Assembly (NCBI GenBank): GCA_947501215.1
Contig: CANMUS010000008.1
Coordinates: 1-42,271 of the forward strand
Length of the DNA: 42,271 nt
Source of the DNA: an uncultured Erythrobacter sp.
Lineage (GTDB): Bacteria; Pseudomonadota; Alphaproteobacteria; Sphingomonadales; Sphingomonadaceae
Direction of reading: 5' to 3'
Below, one piece after another: positions 17,725 to 25,365 of the stretch. Position 1 is the stretch's first letter. Every line of letters begins with the position of its first letter. The notes beneath the pieces are model-generated. The model was not told where the DNA came from, did not search any database, and saw only the letters and a list, made by a program, of their open reading frames with translations. The position numbers and the translations under genes are program-made.

Positions 17725-19155
17725 ATGGTCGCCACCACCACTTCGACCGGCGAAGGCTGGTCTTCGCGTACAGCCTTCATCCTTGCCGCAGTCGGGGCCG
17801 CAGTCGGCCTCGGCAATATCTGGCGCTTCCCGACCCTTGCCGGGGAGAGCGGCGGCGGGGCCTTCGTGTTCTTCTACATCGCCTGCGTCTTCCTGCTCGG
17901 CCTGCCGCTGGTGCTGTCGGAAATCTTCATCGGGCGCGTGGGGCAGACCGATGCGGTCGGTTCGATCCGCAAGGTTGCTGCGCAATCGCAATCCTCACCC
18001 GGCTGGGCGGTGTTCGGGGCGATCGGCGCGATCGCCGCGTTCCTCATCGTCTCGTTCTACTCGGTCGTCGCCGGCTGGGTGCTGTATTATGCCGGCGTGA
18101 TGGGCGGCGACCTCGTCGACGCCATCATGGCGGGCGAGCCGTTCCGCGGTGCGCTTGCCGGAGAGGATCAGGCACAGATCCAGCAGCGGCTGGGCGATAT
18201 GTTCGCCAGCCCCGGGCTGCTGCTTGCCATGCACCTCGCGTTCATGGGCGTAACGCTGTTCATCGTCGCGCGCGGGGTCAGCTCGGGGATCGAGAAGGCA
18301 GCGACCTATCTGATGCCGATGTTCTTCGTCCTGCTCGTCGGGCTGGTTATCTATGGCGCGATCGAAGGCGATATTGCCGAGACTGCGGCGTTCCTGTTCA
18401 CGCCCGACTGGTCGAAGCTGACGCCGCAAGTGATGAACTCGGCTCTCGGGCAGGCGCTGTTCTCGCTCTCGCTCGGTGTCGCGGGACTGATCACCTATGG
18501 CTCCTACATCAAGGAAGGCAGCGGCCTCGGCTCGACATCGGCCCTGATTGCAGTGGCCGATACCGCGGTTGCGCTGCTTGCCGGCTTCATGATCTTCCCG
18601 ATCGTCTTTGCCGTCGGTCTCGACCCGGCAGCCGGCCCGACGCTGGTCTTCCAGACCTTGCCCTTCGCTTTCCAGACGATGCCTGCCGGGGCGCTGTTCG
18701 GCTTCCTGTTCTTCGTCCTGATCCTTGTCGCCGCAGTGACAAGCTCGATCTCTTTGCTCGAGGTGCCGACCGCTTGGGGCATTGGAGAGCGCGGCTGGAG
18801 CCGGCACAAGTCGGCGCTGATCTTCGGCGGCGGCGCGTTCCTGATCGGGATCGCCTGCCTGCTGGGCTACAACGTCTGGTCGGACGTCCGCCCGCTCGGC
18901 TTCTGGTCGCTGTTCGCGGAAACCGACATCCTCGACACGGTGGACGGGTTTACCGGCAAGGTCATGTTGCCGGTCGGTGCGCTGCTGACCTCGATCTTCA
19001 TCGGCTGGAAAGCGGATACCAACCTGCTGCGGACGACGACGGGACTTTCGCCGATCGCATTCGGTATCTGGCGCTTCCTGATTGCCTGGCTGTGCCCGAT
19101 CGCGGTGGCGATCATTCTGGTGACGGGGCTGTTCCCCAGCATTCTCGGCGCCTGA
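17725..19155 (+). CDS. sodium-dependent neurotransmitter:sodium symporter (NSS/SNF) family transporter
   Basis: A 476-residue inner-membrane transporter of the LeuT-like family that couples uptake of an amino acid or similar compound to sodium. The first helix carries AAVGAAVGLGNIWRFPTLAGESGGGAF, the signature sodium/substrate site, and about twelve helices follow. The frame is open back to a GTG at 17659, but the extra residues are basic and non-family-like. ATG 17725, preceded by AGAGAGGA, places the signature at the usual distance from the N-terminus. The substrate cannot be deduced. The next gene is an APC permease on the same strand after about 100 bases, so this is a small amino-acid transport neighbourhood. 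Confidence 0.91.
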   Translation: MVATTTSTGEGWSSRTAFILAAVGAAVGLGNIWRFPTLAGESGGGAFVFFYIACVFLLGLPLVLSEIFIGRVGQTDAVGSIRKVAAQSQSSPGWAVFGAIGAIAAFLIVSFYSVVAGWVLYYAGVMGGDLVDAIMAGEPFRGALAGEDQAQIQQRLGDMFASPGLLLAMHLAFMGVTLFIVARGVSSGIEKAATYLMPMFFVLLVGLVIYGAIEGDIAETAAFLFTPDWSKLTPQVMNSALGQALFSLSLGVAGLITYGSYIKEGSGLGSTSALIAVADTAVALLAGFMIFPIVFAVGLDPAAGPTLVFQTLPFAFQTMPAGALFGFLFFVLILVAAVTSSISLLEVPTAWGIGERGWSRHKSALIFGGGAFLIGIACLLGYNVWSDVRPLGFWSLFAETDILDTVDGFTGKVMLPVGALLTSIFIGWKADTNLLRTTTGLSPIAFGIWRFLIAWLCPIAVAIILVTGLFPSILGA

Positions 19156-19259
19156 TCACAATTGCGCTTTTCGGGCGCGATATTTACGAGTAATCGAGGC
19201 GTTCCGGCTGGCGGAGCGGGGGTGTCCCGCGGCGGGCCGGTGGAGCCAGCTGGCCACAT

Positions 19260-20843
19260 ATGATCCTCGACAGGGTGAAGCCGCTCGACGCGATACTCGC
19301 GGCGGCCGAGAAGAAGTCACTGCATCGATCGCTCGGTGCATGGCAATTGATGCTGTTCGGCATCGGATGCATCATCGGGACCGGAATATTCGTGCTCACC
19401 GCCGCCGGCGCGCAGAAGGCAGGGCCGGGCCTGATGCTGGCGTTCGTCATAGCCGGTGCCGTGTGCATCGTGGCCGCGCTTTGCTATGCGGAGATCGCCG
19501 CGATGATCCCGGTCGCAGGGTCGGCCTATACCTACAGTTATGCGACGATGGGTGAGCTGCTCGCCTGGACCGTGGGCTGGGCGCTGATCCTGGAATACGC
19601 CATCGCCGCATCGGCAGTGTCGGTCGGATGGTCGGGGTATTTCTCCGGCACCATCCTGAACGAGTTCCTCGGCATCACGCTTCCGCAATGGCTTTCCGCA
19701 GGTCCGCTCGCATTGGGCGGGGAACCGGGCGGCTTCATCAACCTGCCTGCTTTGGTAATTGCCCTGCTGGTAACGTGGCTTTTGATGATCGGTACGAGCG
19801 AGAGCGCCAAGGTGAATGCGGCACTGGTCGCGATCAAGGTCACCGCCCTCACCGCATTCATCGGCCTCACCCTGACGAGCGCCTATTTCGATCCGGACAA
19901 ATTCAATCCGTTGTTGCCGGCCGGGGTGTTCGGCGGTTTCGGGACGGGTGTGGGCGCGGTCGGCGCAGCTGCGACGATCTTCTTCGCCTATGTCGGGTTC
20001 GACGCGGTTTCGACTGCTGCGGAAGAAACGAAGAACCCGCAGCGCAACGTACCGATCGGGCTGGTCGGTTCGCTGGTCTTCTGCACGATCTTCTACATTC
20101 TCGTCGCCGCCGGAGCGATCGGGACGATCGGCGGTCAACCGATCATGGGGCCCGGCGGCGTGCCGTTTCCCGCAGGCTCGGAAGAGCTGGCCCGGCAGTG
20201 CGCGCTTCCCGCTTATTCGGGTGCTCTCGTTTGCTCGGACGAGGCGCTGGCGCATGTGCTGCGGCAGATCGGATTTTCGGGTATCGGCAACTTGCTCGGC
20301 ATTGCAGCCTTTCTCGCGCTCCCTTCGGTGATCCTCGTGCTGCTGTTCGCGCAGACGCGCATTTTCTTCGTGATGAGCCGCGACGGGCTTCTCCCGGCAG
20401 GCTTGTCGAAAGTGCATCCGCGCTGGAAGACGCCTTACGTCGTCACGCTCCTGACCGGTGCGATCGTGGCCGTTGGTGCCGCTTTCTTTCCGGTCGGGCA
20501 GCTGGCCGATATTGCCAATGCCGGAACGCTCTATGCCTTTGCGATGGTGGCGGTGGCAGTGATGGTTCTGCGGCGGACGGCTCCGGATCGGCCGCGCGAC
20601 TTCCGGACACCCATGCTATGGTTCGTCGGCCCTGCCACTATCTTCGGTTGTGCGTTTCTCTTCCTCAACCTGCCGCTGGAAGCCATGCTCGTGCTGCCAT
20701 TGTGGTCGGCGATAGGCCTGCTGGTCTATTTCGGATACAGCCGCAGGATGAGCCATCTGGCCCAAGGGATAGTAGAGGTTGTCGACGATATCGCGGGCGA
20801 GGAGACGATGATCCCGATCAATCCTGCGCCACGCAACGAATGA
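19260..20843 (+). CDS. APC family amino acid permease (CAT/YfnA-like)
   Basis: A 527-residue inner-membrane permease of the amino acid-polyamine-organocation superfamily. The first helix contains GIGCIIGTGIFVLT, the unwound substrate-binding segment, and GSAYTYSYATMGELLAWTVGW follows as in the cationic amino acid transporter branch. Twelve or more hydrophobic helices are visible, with VGFDAVSTAAEETKNPQRNVP in the middle. Residues about 290-335 form an unusually long loop (GGVPFPAGSEELARQCALPAYSG) with two cysteines. A strong terminator follows nine bases after the stop. The substrate is probably an amino acid; I cannot say which. Confidence 0.9.
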   Translation: MILDRVKPLDAILAAAEKKSLHRSLGAWQLMLFGIGCIIGTGIFVLTAAGAQKAGPGLMLAFVIAGAVCIVAALCYAEIAAMIPVAGSAYTYSYATMGELLAWTVGWALILEYAIAASAVSVGWSGYFSGTILNEFLGITLPQWLSAGPLALGGEPGGFINLPALVIALLVTWLLMIGTSESAKVNAALVAIKVTALTAFIGLTLTSAYFDPDKFNPLLPAGVFGGFGTGVGAVGAAATIFFAYVGFDAVSTAAEETKNPQRNVPIGLVGSLVFCTIFYILVAAGAIGTIGGQPIMGPGGVPFPAGSEELARQCALPAYSGALVCSDEALAHVLRQIGFSGIGNLLGIAAFLALPSVILVLLFAQTRIFFVMSRDGLLPAGLSKVHPRWKTPYVVTLLTGAIVAVGAAFFPVGQLADIANAGTLYAFAMVAVAVMVLRRTAPDRPRDFRTPMLWFVGPATIFGCAFLFLNLPLEAMLVLPLWSAIGLLVYFGYSRRMSHLAQGIVEVVDDIAGEETMIPINPAPRNE

Positions 20844-20851
20844 AAAACGGA

Positions 20852-20882
20852 AAAGGGCCGCTCCCGTAAGGAGCGGCCCTTT
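20852..20882. terminator. strong bidirectional terminator
   Basis: A perfect 13-bp stem: AAAGGGCCGCTCC (20852-20864) pairs with GGAGCGGCCCTTT (20870-20882) around loop CGTAA. It lies between two convergent genes (the permease and the FMN-binding stress protein) and has A/T tracts on both flanks, so it can stop transcription from either side. Confidence 0.9.
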
Positions 20883-20912
20883 GCGACTCGTTTTTGTTAT
20901 TATCGGCCGATC

Positions 20913-21398
20913 TTAAAGGTCGACCTTCTTGGCATGCTGTTCTTCGGCTTCGTCGTGGACGGTCATGCCGAGCGCCATCTTGGCAGTGTTGAGCATCCCG
21001 AGATCGCCGTTCCAGATTTCTGCGGTGCCGAGGTCCATACGCAGGAACAGGATGTCCGGATCGTCCTTGCCGCCGTCGTACCAGGCTTCGACGAAGTTGT
21101 TCCAGAAATGGTCGAAGCGCTCCTTGCTGGTTTCGACTGCAAGCGCACCGCCGAAGCGCGCAAACATTTCATGGCCCTTTCCGGTGAAGGTGGCGGTGGC
21201 GTTGCCGAGTTTGGCGAAATCGCTGTGCTTGTGCGTGAAGAACCACACCGAGCTGTTCGCATCCTTGTCGAGCTGCGCGGTCATCGGCACGGCAGTGTCG
21301 GGCTGTCCGTCGAGTTCGAGGAAGACGAAAGGCGAATCGGCCATCGCCTTCCAGAATTTGGTCTTGAGTTCGTCGGCATTGCCTTCGGCATATTTCAT
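20913..21398 (-). CDS. pyridoxamine 5'-phosphate oxidase-like FMN split-barrel protein (general stress protein 26 type)
   Basis: A 161-residue cytoplasmic protein of the flavin-binding split-barrel fold. Family features are FWKAMADSPFVFLEL near the N-terminus, VPMTAQLD, SVWFFTHKHSD and the WNNFVEAWYDGGKDDPDILFLRMD segment near the end, as in the general stress protein 26 group. The enzyme activity of this group is unclear; it probably binds FMN or a related cofactor. Start ATG 21398 has an AGGA site seven bases upstream; a longer frame to 21509 lacks one. It is transcribed away from imuA, whose start is only 122 bases off, so the two promoters share that gap. Confidence 0.85.
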   Translation of the reverse strand: MKYAEGNADELKTKFWKAMADSPFVFLELDGQPDTAVPMTAQLDKDANSSVWFFTHKHSDFAKLGNATATFTGKGHEMFARFGGALAVETSKERFDHFWNNFVEAWYDGGKDDPDILFLRMDLGTAEIWNGDLGMLNTAKMALGMTVHDEAEEQHAKKVDL

Positions 21399-21503
21399 GT
21401 GGGGTCCTTTCGGTCGTTTGCCTGTGCAACGTGCGGCAAAGGCGATGCGTTCCGGGGCATGGCGGCAAGGCCGAACTAGCCGATTGCGAATCGGTCCGTG
21501 TTG

Positions 21504-21518
21504 GAACATATTAGGAAC
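21504..21518 (+). promoter_or_regulatory. LexA (SOS) box upstream of imuA
   Basis: GAACATATTAGGAAC is a perfect GAAC-N7-GAAC, the alphaproteobacterial LexA direct repeat (GTTC-N7-GTTC on the other strand). It ends two bases before the imuA ATG, so LexA bound here would block the transcript start directly. It predicts DNA-damage induction of imuA-imuB. Confidence 0.88.
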
Positions 21519-21520
21519 AA

Positions 21521-22354
21521 ATGAGTCGTTCCGTCATGCCTTCCGCCACCACCTCCCTGCCGCTGGCCTCGCTCGTCGATGCCGGTACCATCGCGGCACG
21601 AAACAGTTCGCGTTGGCGGCCGGGCCTGGCGGCAGCGGGCAAGCCGGCGCTGCATAGCGAGGTATTCGCCTCGCCGAACGAAGCGGCCGGAGCGGGGGCG
21701 GCGCTGGCGCTGGCGCTCGACGATTGGCGGAACCTGCCTCGCGGCGAAGGTCGCGCCGGAGGTCGCGGCGATACTCACGCCGGGACACACGGCGAACCTG
21801 ACGCCCGGCCTATCCTGTGGGTGCAGACGCGCGATGCGGCGCGGCTTTCCGGGCGTCCTTACCGGGCAGGCCTGCCGAAAGAGATGCGCGACCGGTTGAT
21901 CCATGTGCTTGCCGATACCGCGCAGGGTGCACTCTTTGCGCTGGAAGAGGGCGTGCGCTGCCGGGACATCGCCTGGGTGATGGGCGAGATCGCGGGCAAT
22001 CCGAAAGCGCTCGATTTCACAGCCTCCCGCCGCCTGACGCTGGCGAGCGAGAAATACGGCGTGCCGCTGTTCCTCGTCCGGCTCGATGCGGCGCGCGACC
22101 TGTCCTCCGCCCGGATGCGCTGGGATGTGAGCTCTGCCGCCTCCGACGCGCCCCGGTGGAACGCGCAAGCCCCCGGTACGCCGGTCTGGCGGGCCGAGCT
22201 GTTCCGGGCGCGCGGGCATGCGCCGGGCGAGTGGCTGCTGCACGAGCAGGGCGGGGCACTGAAAGCCCGGCGCGAACGGCAGGCGGACAATGACACCGGC
22301 GCGCTCAACTGGACTGCGGGGCTTCAGCGGCGGCGGCTGTCGCAGCAGGCATGA
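21521..22354 (+). CDS. imuA: ImuA, SOS mutasome accessory protein
   Basis: A 277-residue cytoplasmic protein of the RecA/SulA-like ImuA family, which works with ImuB and DnaE2 in damage-induced translesion synthesis. Visible features include GRPILWVQTRDAARLSGRPYRAGL, LFALEEGVRCRDIAWVMGEI, ALDFTASRRLTLASEKYGVPLFLVR, and a C-terminal Arg-rich end (TAGLQRRRLSQQA). I see no intact Walker A motif. ATG 21521 begins two bases after the LexA box; an inner ATG at 21536 would allow a short leader and may be the true start. Its stop overlaps the imuB start (ATGA), giving coupled translation. Confidence 0.88.
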   Translation: MSRSVMPSATTSLPLASLVDAGTIAARNSSRWRPGLAAAGKPALHSEVFASPNEAAGAGAALALALDDWRNLPRGEGRAGGRGDTHAGTHGEPDARPILWVQTRDAARLSGRPYRAGLPKEMRDRLIHVLADTAQGALFALEEGVRCRDIAWVMGEIAGNPKALDFTASRRLTLASEKYGVPLFLVRLDAARDLSSARMRWDVSSAASDAPRWNAQAPGTPVWRAELFRARGHAPGEWLLHEQGGALKARRERQADNDTGALNWTAGLQRRRLSQQA

Positions 22355-23919
22355 GCGCGCGTTCCGGCGACCTAGGGTCGTCCCGCCGCATTCTCGCGAT
22401 CTGGCTACCCGCTTTCGCAATCGACCGCTGGCGGATCGTCACGCAGAAGGCCGGGGGCACGCTCGATAGCGGGCCGCTGGTGCTGATTGCCGACACGGCG
22501 CACGGCCCGCGGATCGAGGCTGCCAATCGCCTCGCGATGGATGCCGGTGCGCGCCGGGGCATGATGTTGGCCGATGCCCGCACGCTGTGCCCTGAGATCG
22601 CGACCGCCTCCAGCGATCCGGCGGGCGATCTGGCGTTCCTCGAACGGCTTGCCGTCCGGGCCCAGCGCTGGGGCCCGTGGTCGGCGATGGACGAACCCGA
22701 CGGCCTGCTCGTGGACGTGACTGCCGTCGCGCACCTGTTCGGCGGGGAGGACGCACTGCTTGAAGATGTGCGTGCGGGGTTCGCCCGGCGCGATCTCGCC
22801 ATCCGCACGGCCATTGCACCCACCGCAGGCGCGGCGTGGGCGCTGGCCCATTTCGGCCGGGCCGGAGCGATCGTGGACCGCGAGCTGGAGCAAATGCTGG
22901 CCGACCTGCCCGTCGCGGCGCTGCGGCTTGGCAGCGATGTACTCACCGTGCTGCGCCGCCTCGGCCTCAAACGGATCGGCGACATCACGACCATCGGGCG
23001 CGACGCGCTCCAGCGCCGGTTCCGCAAGCGCAAGGTGCCCGAGGCCAACCCGCTGCTGCGCCTCGACCAGCTGCTCGGGCGGATTCCGGAACCGCTCCTT
23101 CCGGTAATCGAGCAACACGCGCCGCTTACCCAGCGGCGCCTGATGGAGCCGATCCGTCACCGCACTCTGCTCGATCAGGTGGTGAACGATCTTGCCGATG
23201 ACATGGCACAGCTTCTCGAGAGCAAGGGGCTGGGCGCGCGGCGATTGGAGCTGGGGCTGTGGCGGGTCGATGGAGAGGTTGCAGTGCGCAGGCTGGAGAT
23301 GTCCGCCGCCACGCGCGATCCCGCCCATATCTGCCGCCTGTTCGCCGCGCGGCTCGACGATATCGAGGCGGGCTTCGGCATCGAGCTGCTGCGTCTGCGC
23401 GCCAGCTGGACGGAGCCGCTCGCGCTGGCGCAAGGTGATATCGAGGCGCAGACGGAAAGTCCCGGCACCTCGCTTGCCACTTGTATCGACCGGTTGACCG
23501 TGAGGCTTGGCCCCAAGGCGGTCAGTCGCCCGGTGCCCTTCGCCAGCCACATCCCGGAGCGCGCGCAGCGCTGGAAGCCGCCGCTGGAGCGCGAGCCACC
23601 GACGCAAGGGGTGCTGGAATTCCACGCTCGCCCGCTGAAGATGCTCGACACGCCGGAGCGGATCGCCGTGCTCTATGCTTCGCCCGACGGGTACCCTCAG
23701 CGCTTTCGCTGGCGCGGCGGGGTGCACGAAGTCGCGCGGGTCGAAGGGCCGGAGCGGATCGCACCCGAATGGTGGCGCGAGCGCGGTTCGGTCCGCCTAC
23801 GCGATTACTACCGGATCGAGGACGAGCGAGGGCGGCGCTACTGGATCTATCGCCAAGGCATCGCCGGAGACGGGCGGGGCGGACCACCGGACTGGTTCCT
23901 GCAGGGGCTGTGCGCCTAA
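22351..23919 (+). CDS. imuB: ImuB, Y-family polymerase-like mutasome protein
   Basis: A 522-residue protein with the Y-family DNA polymerase fold. ImuB proteins are non-catalytic and link DnaE2 to the sliding clamp. In agreement, the usual first acidic residue is replaced (LAIWLPAFAIDRW), and the SIDE-type catalytic segment reads EPDGLLVDVTAVAHLFGG, without the Asp-Glu pair. The palm (about 15-165), the helix-hairpin-helix thumb (about 195-225, VLRRLGLKRIGDITTIGRDAL), the little finger (about 240-360) and the ImuB-specific tail ending RVEGPERIAPEWWRE...RDYYRIEDERGRRYWIYR are all present. It forms an operon with imuA. dnaE2 is about 4 kb downstream in a separate LexA-type unit. Confidence 0.94.
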   Translation: MSARSGDLGSSRRILAIWLPAFAIDRWRIVTQKAGGTLDSGPLVLIADTAHGPRIEAANRLAMDAGARRGMMLADARTLCPEIATASSDPAGDLAFLERLAVRAQRWGPWSAMDEPDGLLVDVTAVAHLFGGEDALLEDVRAGFARRDLAIRTAIAPTAGAAWALAHFGRAGAIVDRELEQMLADLPVAALRLGSDVLTVLRRLGLKRIGDITTIGRDALQRRFRKRKVPEANPLLRLDQLLGRIPEPLLPVIEQHAPLTQRRLMEPIRHRTLLDQVVNDLADDMAQLLESKGLGARRLELGLWRVDGEVAVRRLEMSAATRDPAHICRLFAARLDDIEAGFGIELLRLRASWTEPLALAQGDIEAQTESPGTSLATCIDRLTVRLGPKAVSRPVPFASHIPERAQRWKPPLEREPPTQGVLEFHARPLKMLDTPERIAVLYASPDGYPQRFRWRGGVHEVARVEGPERIAPEWWRERGSVRLRDYYRIEDERGRRYWIYRQGIAGDGRGGPPDWFLQGLCA

Positions 23920-24314
23920 CTCTCGGACACGAGAAACGCGCGGCGCGAGCGCTTCTGGCCGAGGGGTATGTTGCTGAAATTCGCCACCGGGCCGGTTTCG
24001 ACTTCGACGGTCTGCGTTGTGGCGTCCACGGCTGCTTGCGGAATGCTGCGTTCGAACACCAGCCCGCAGCTACCGTCGCGGCTCCATACCACCTTGCACC
24101 AGTGTTCCTGATCGCCCCAGACAAGCAACCCCGAAACCCCGCTGGCAGGCAGGTCGTCAGCCTCAAAACATGCGCCGTCGAGCGACAGATCGCTGAGCCG
24201 ACCATACCGTTCGCCGCCGAGCAGGCGAAGCGACGCCGGGCAATCGACGGCATGGCGCCGACTGATGCGTCGTTCGGATTGGCTTGCGACCTGTTTTTTC
24301 TGGAATAGCGCCAC
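23916..24314 (-). CDS. PilZ domain protein
   Basis: A 132-residue soluble protein whose N-terminal two thirds form a PilZ domain, the usual receptor for cyclic di-GMP. The RxxxR motif lies in ERRISRRH (Arg15/Arg19 or Arg16/Arg20) and the second motif DLSLDG at 42-47 fits D/NxSxxG, so binding is plausible. The C-terminal tail ends in basic and hydrophobic residues with no further domain. It is convergent with imuB and overlaps it by four bases. The gene runs opposite to the SOS operons and looks functionally unrelated to them. Which process it controls cannot be read from the sequence. Confidence 0.85.
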   Translation of the reverse strand: MALFQKKQVASQSERRISRRHAVDCPASLRLLGGERYGRLSDLSLDGACFEADDLPASGVSGLLVWGDQEHWCKVVWSRDGSCGLVFERSIPQAAVDATTQTVEVETGPVANFSNIPLGQKRSRRAFLVSES

Positions 24315-24391
24315 GCGGTGCCCCCTTACCGGACGTCATCGGGGGGCTCTGGTTACCGTGACCTTTTCTGACACGGTAAATAAACTTTAGG

Positions 24392-24424
24392 GATACCCGC
24401 CCGGCACCTTGCCGGACGGGTATC
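24392..24424. terminator. stem-loop downstream of the carbonic anhydrase gene
   Basis: GATACCCGCCCGGC (24392-24405) pairs with GCCGGACGGGTATC (24411-24424) across ACCTT, with one mismatch. It starts five bases after the carbonic anhydrase stop on the minus strand. No T run follows on that strand, so it may be a 3' end-forming or stabilising hairpin rather than a classical terminator. Confidence 0.6.
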
Positions 24425-24428
24425 GCAT

Positions 24429-25151
24429 TCAGGGGCGATCGAAGAAGTCCACACGCCCATCGTCGAGATCGTAATAAGCACCGACGACTTTCAGTGCCCC
24501 GACCCGCTGCGGCTCGAGCAGGATGGGGTCGGTATGCTGTCGAAGCTGCCGTACGACGCGGCTGACGTTGGCGCGCACCGAATTATCGAGCAGATCGCCG
24601 TCCTTATCGCGTACCGACAGGACCGCCGGGATAATCGGTTCGATCATCGGACCGATGGAACCTGGGAATGTCGCATTGTCCGTAACGACTTCGGTCGCTG
24701 CTTTCACGGCACCGCGGCTCTCATGTCCCATCACGACCACCAGGGGGACATTCAGCACCGCCACGGCATATTCGATCGACCCGAGCGCGACCGTATCTAC
24801 GGTATTCCCGGCATTGCGAATGATAAAGAGTTCGCCCAGTCCGCGACCGAACAGGAGTTCAGGCGGCACCCGGCTATCCGAACACGTCACATAGGCGGCA
24901 AAAGGCTGTTGCCCAGCGGCGAGATCGAGCCGTCGTTGGGAACTGGTTAGGACGCTCGTACGACCGCCGGTCAGGAACTGTTCGTTGCCTCGTCGCAACA
25001 GTTCGAGTGCCTGATCGGGGGTGAGGTCGGAAGCGGGCGGCGCAGGTTCGGGCATTGCCGGATTATCCTGCGCTAAGGCCGAATTACCGCTCAGCAAGGC
25101 GGCGGCACTGGCAGCCCCCGTTGCACCAAGCATGGATCGACGAGATATCAT
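24429..25151 (-). CDS. Tat-exported beta-carbonic anhydrase-like protein lacking one zinc cysteine
   Basis: A 240-residue protein. A twin-arginine signal (ISRRSMLGATGAASAAALL) ends at ALA-QD near residue 28, so the folded protein is exported to the periplasm. The body is a beta-carbonic anhydrase, which hydrates CO2 to bicarbonate. The CxDxR motif is intact (Cys90, Asp92, Arg94 in TCSDSRVPPE), as are ELFIIRNAGN and His143 in VMGHESRGAVKAA. The expected third metal ligand, the Cys of HxxC, is Arg146 (codon CGC at 24714-24716). Zinc binding and activity are therefore doubtful. ATG 25151 is preferred over GTG 25157 because GGAGAG sits five bases before it. Confidence 0.87.
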   Translation of the reverse strand: MISRRSMLGATGAASAAALLSGNSALAQDNPAMPEPAPPASDLTPDQALELLRRGNEQFLTGGRTSVLTSSQRRLDLAAGQQPFAAYVTCSDSRVPPELLFGRGLGELFIIRNAGNTVDTVALGSIEYAVAVLNVPLVVVMGHESRGAVKAATEVVTDNATFPGSIGPMIEPIIPAVLSVRDKDGDLLDNSVRANVSRVVRQLRQHTDPILLEPQRVGALKVVGAYYDLDDGRVDFFDRP

Positions 25152-25348
25152 AACCACTCTCCGTTGGCGCCCGAAGTCAGAGTGGGTCGGGCGCTGGTTT
25201 GCTTTATCGCCAAGGGCGATCGCTCAACGTCCGACATCACGAGCGCATATGCGCCCGCCAGAGGGGCCCGGTCCGTGCAATTTTTACGCTGTTCTGGCCT
25301 GGGGGTTCCCACGGTCGCAGCATTTTGCTGTTGGAAAAACCTGCGTAA

Positions 25349-25363
25349 GAACATATAAAGAAC
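25349..25363 (+). promoter_or_regulatory. LexA (SOS) box upstream of the radical SAM-udgX-dnaE2 operon
   Basis: GAACATATAAAGAAC is a perfect GAAC-N7-GAAC, ending two bases before the radical SAM gene's ATG. Geometry and spacing are the same as at imuA, and nine of the fifteen bases from the left edge (GAACATATW) also match, so the two operons should be induced together by DNA damage. Confidence 0.88.
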
Positions 25364-25365
25364 GA

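Noticed and set aside
25021..25365. N-terminal extension of the radical SAM protein by 115 residues
   Set aside because: It would run antisense through the start of the carbonic anhydrase gene and across the LexA box; ATG 25366 fits the family start better.
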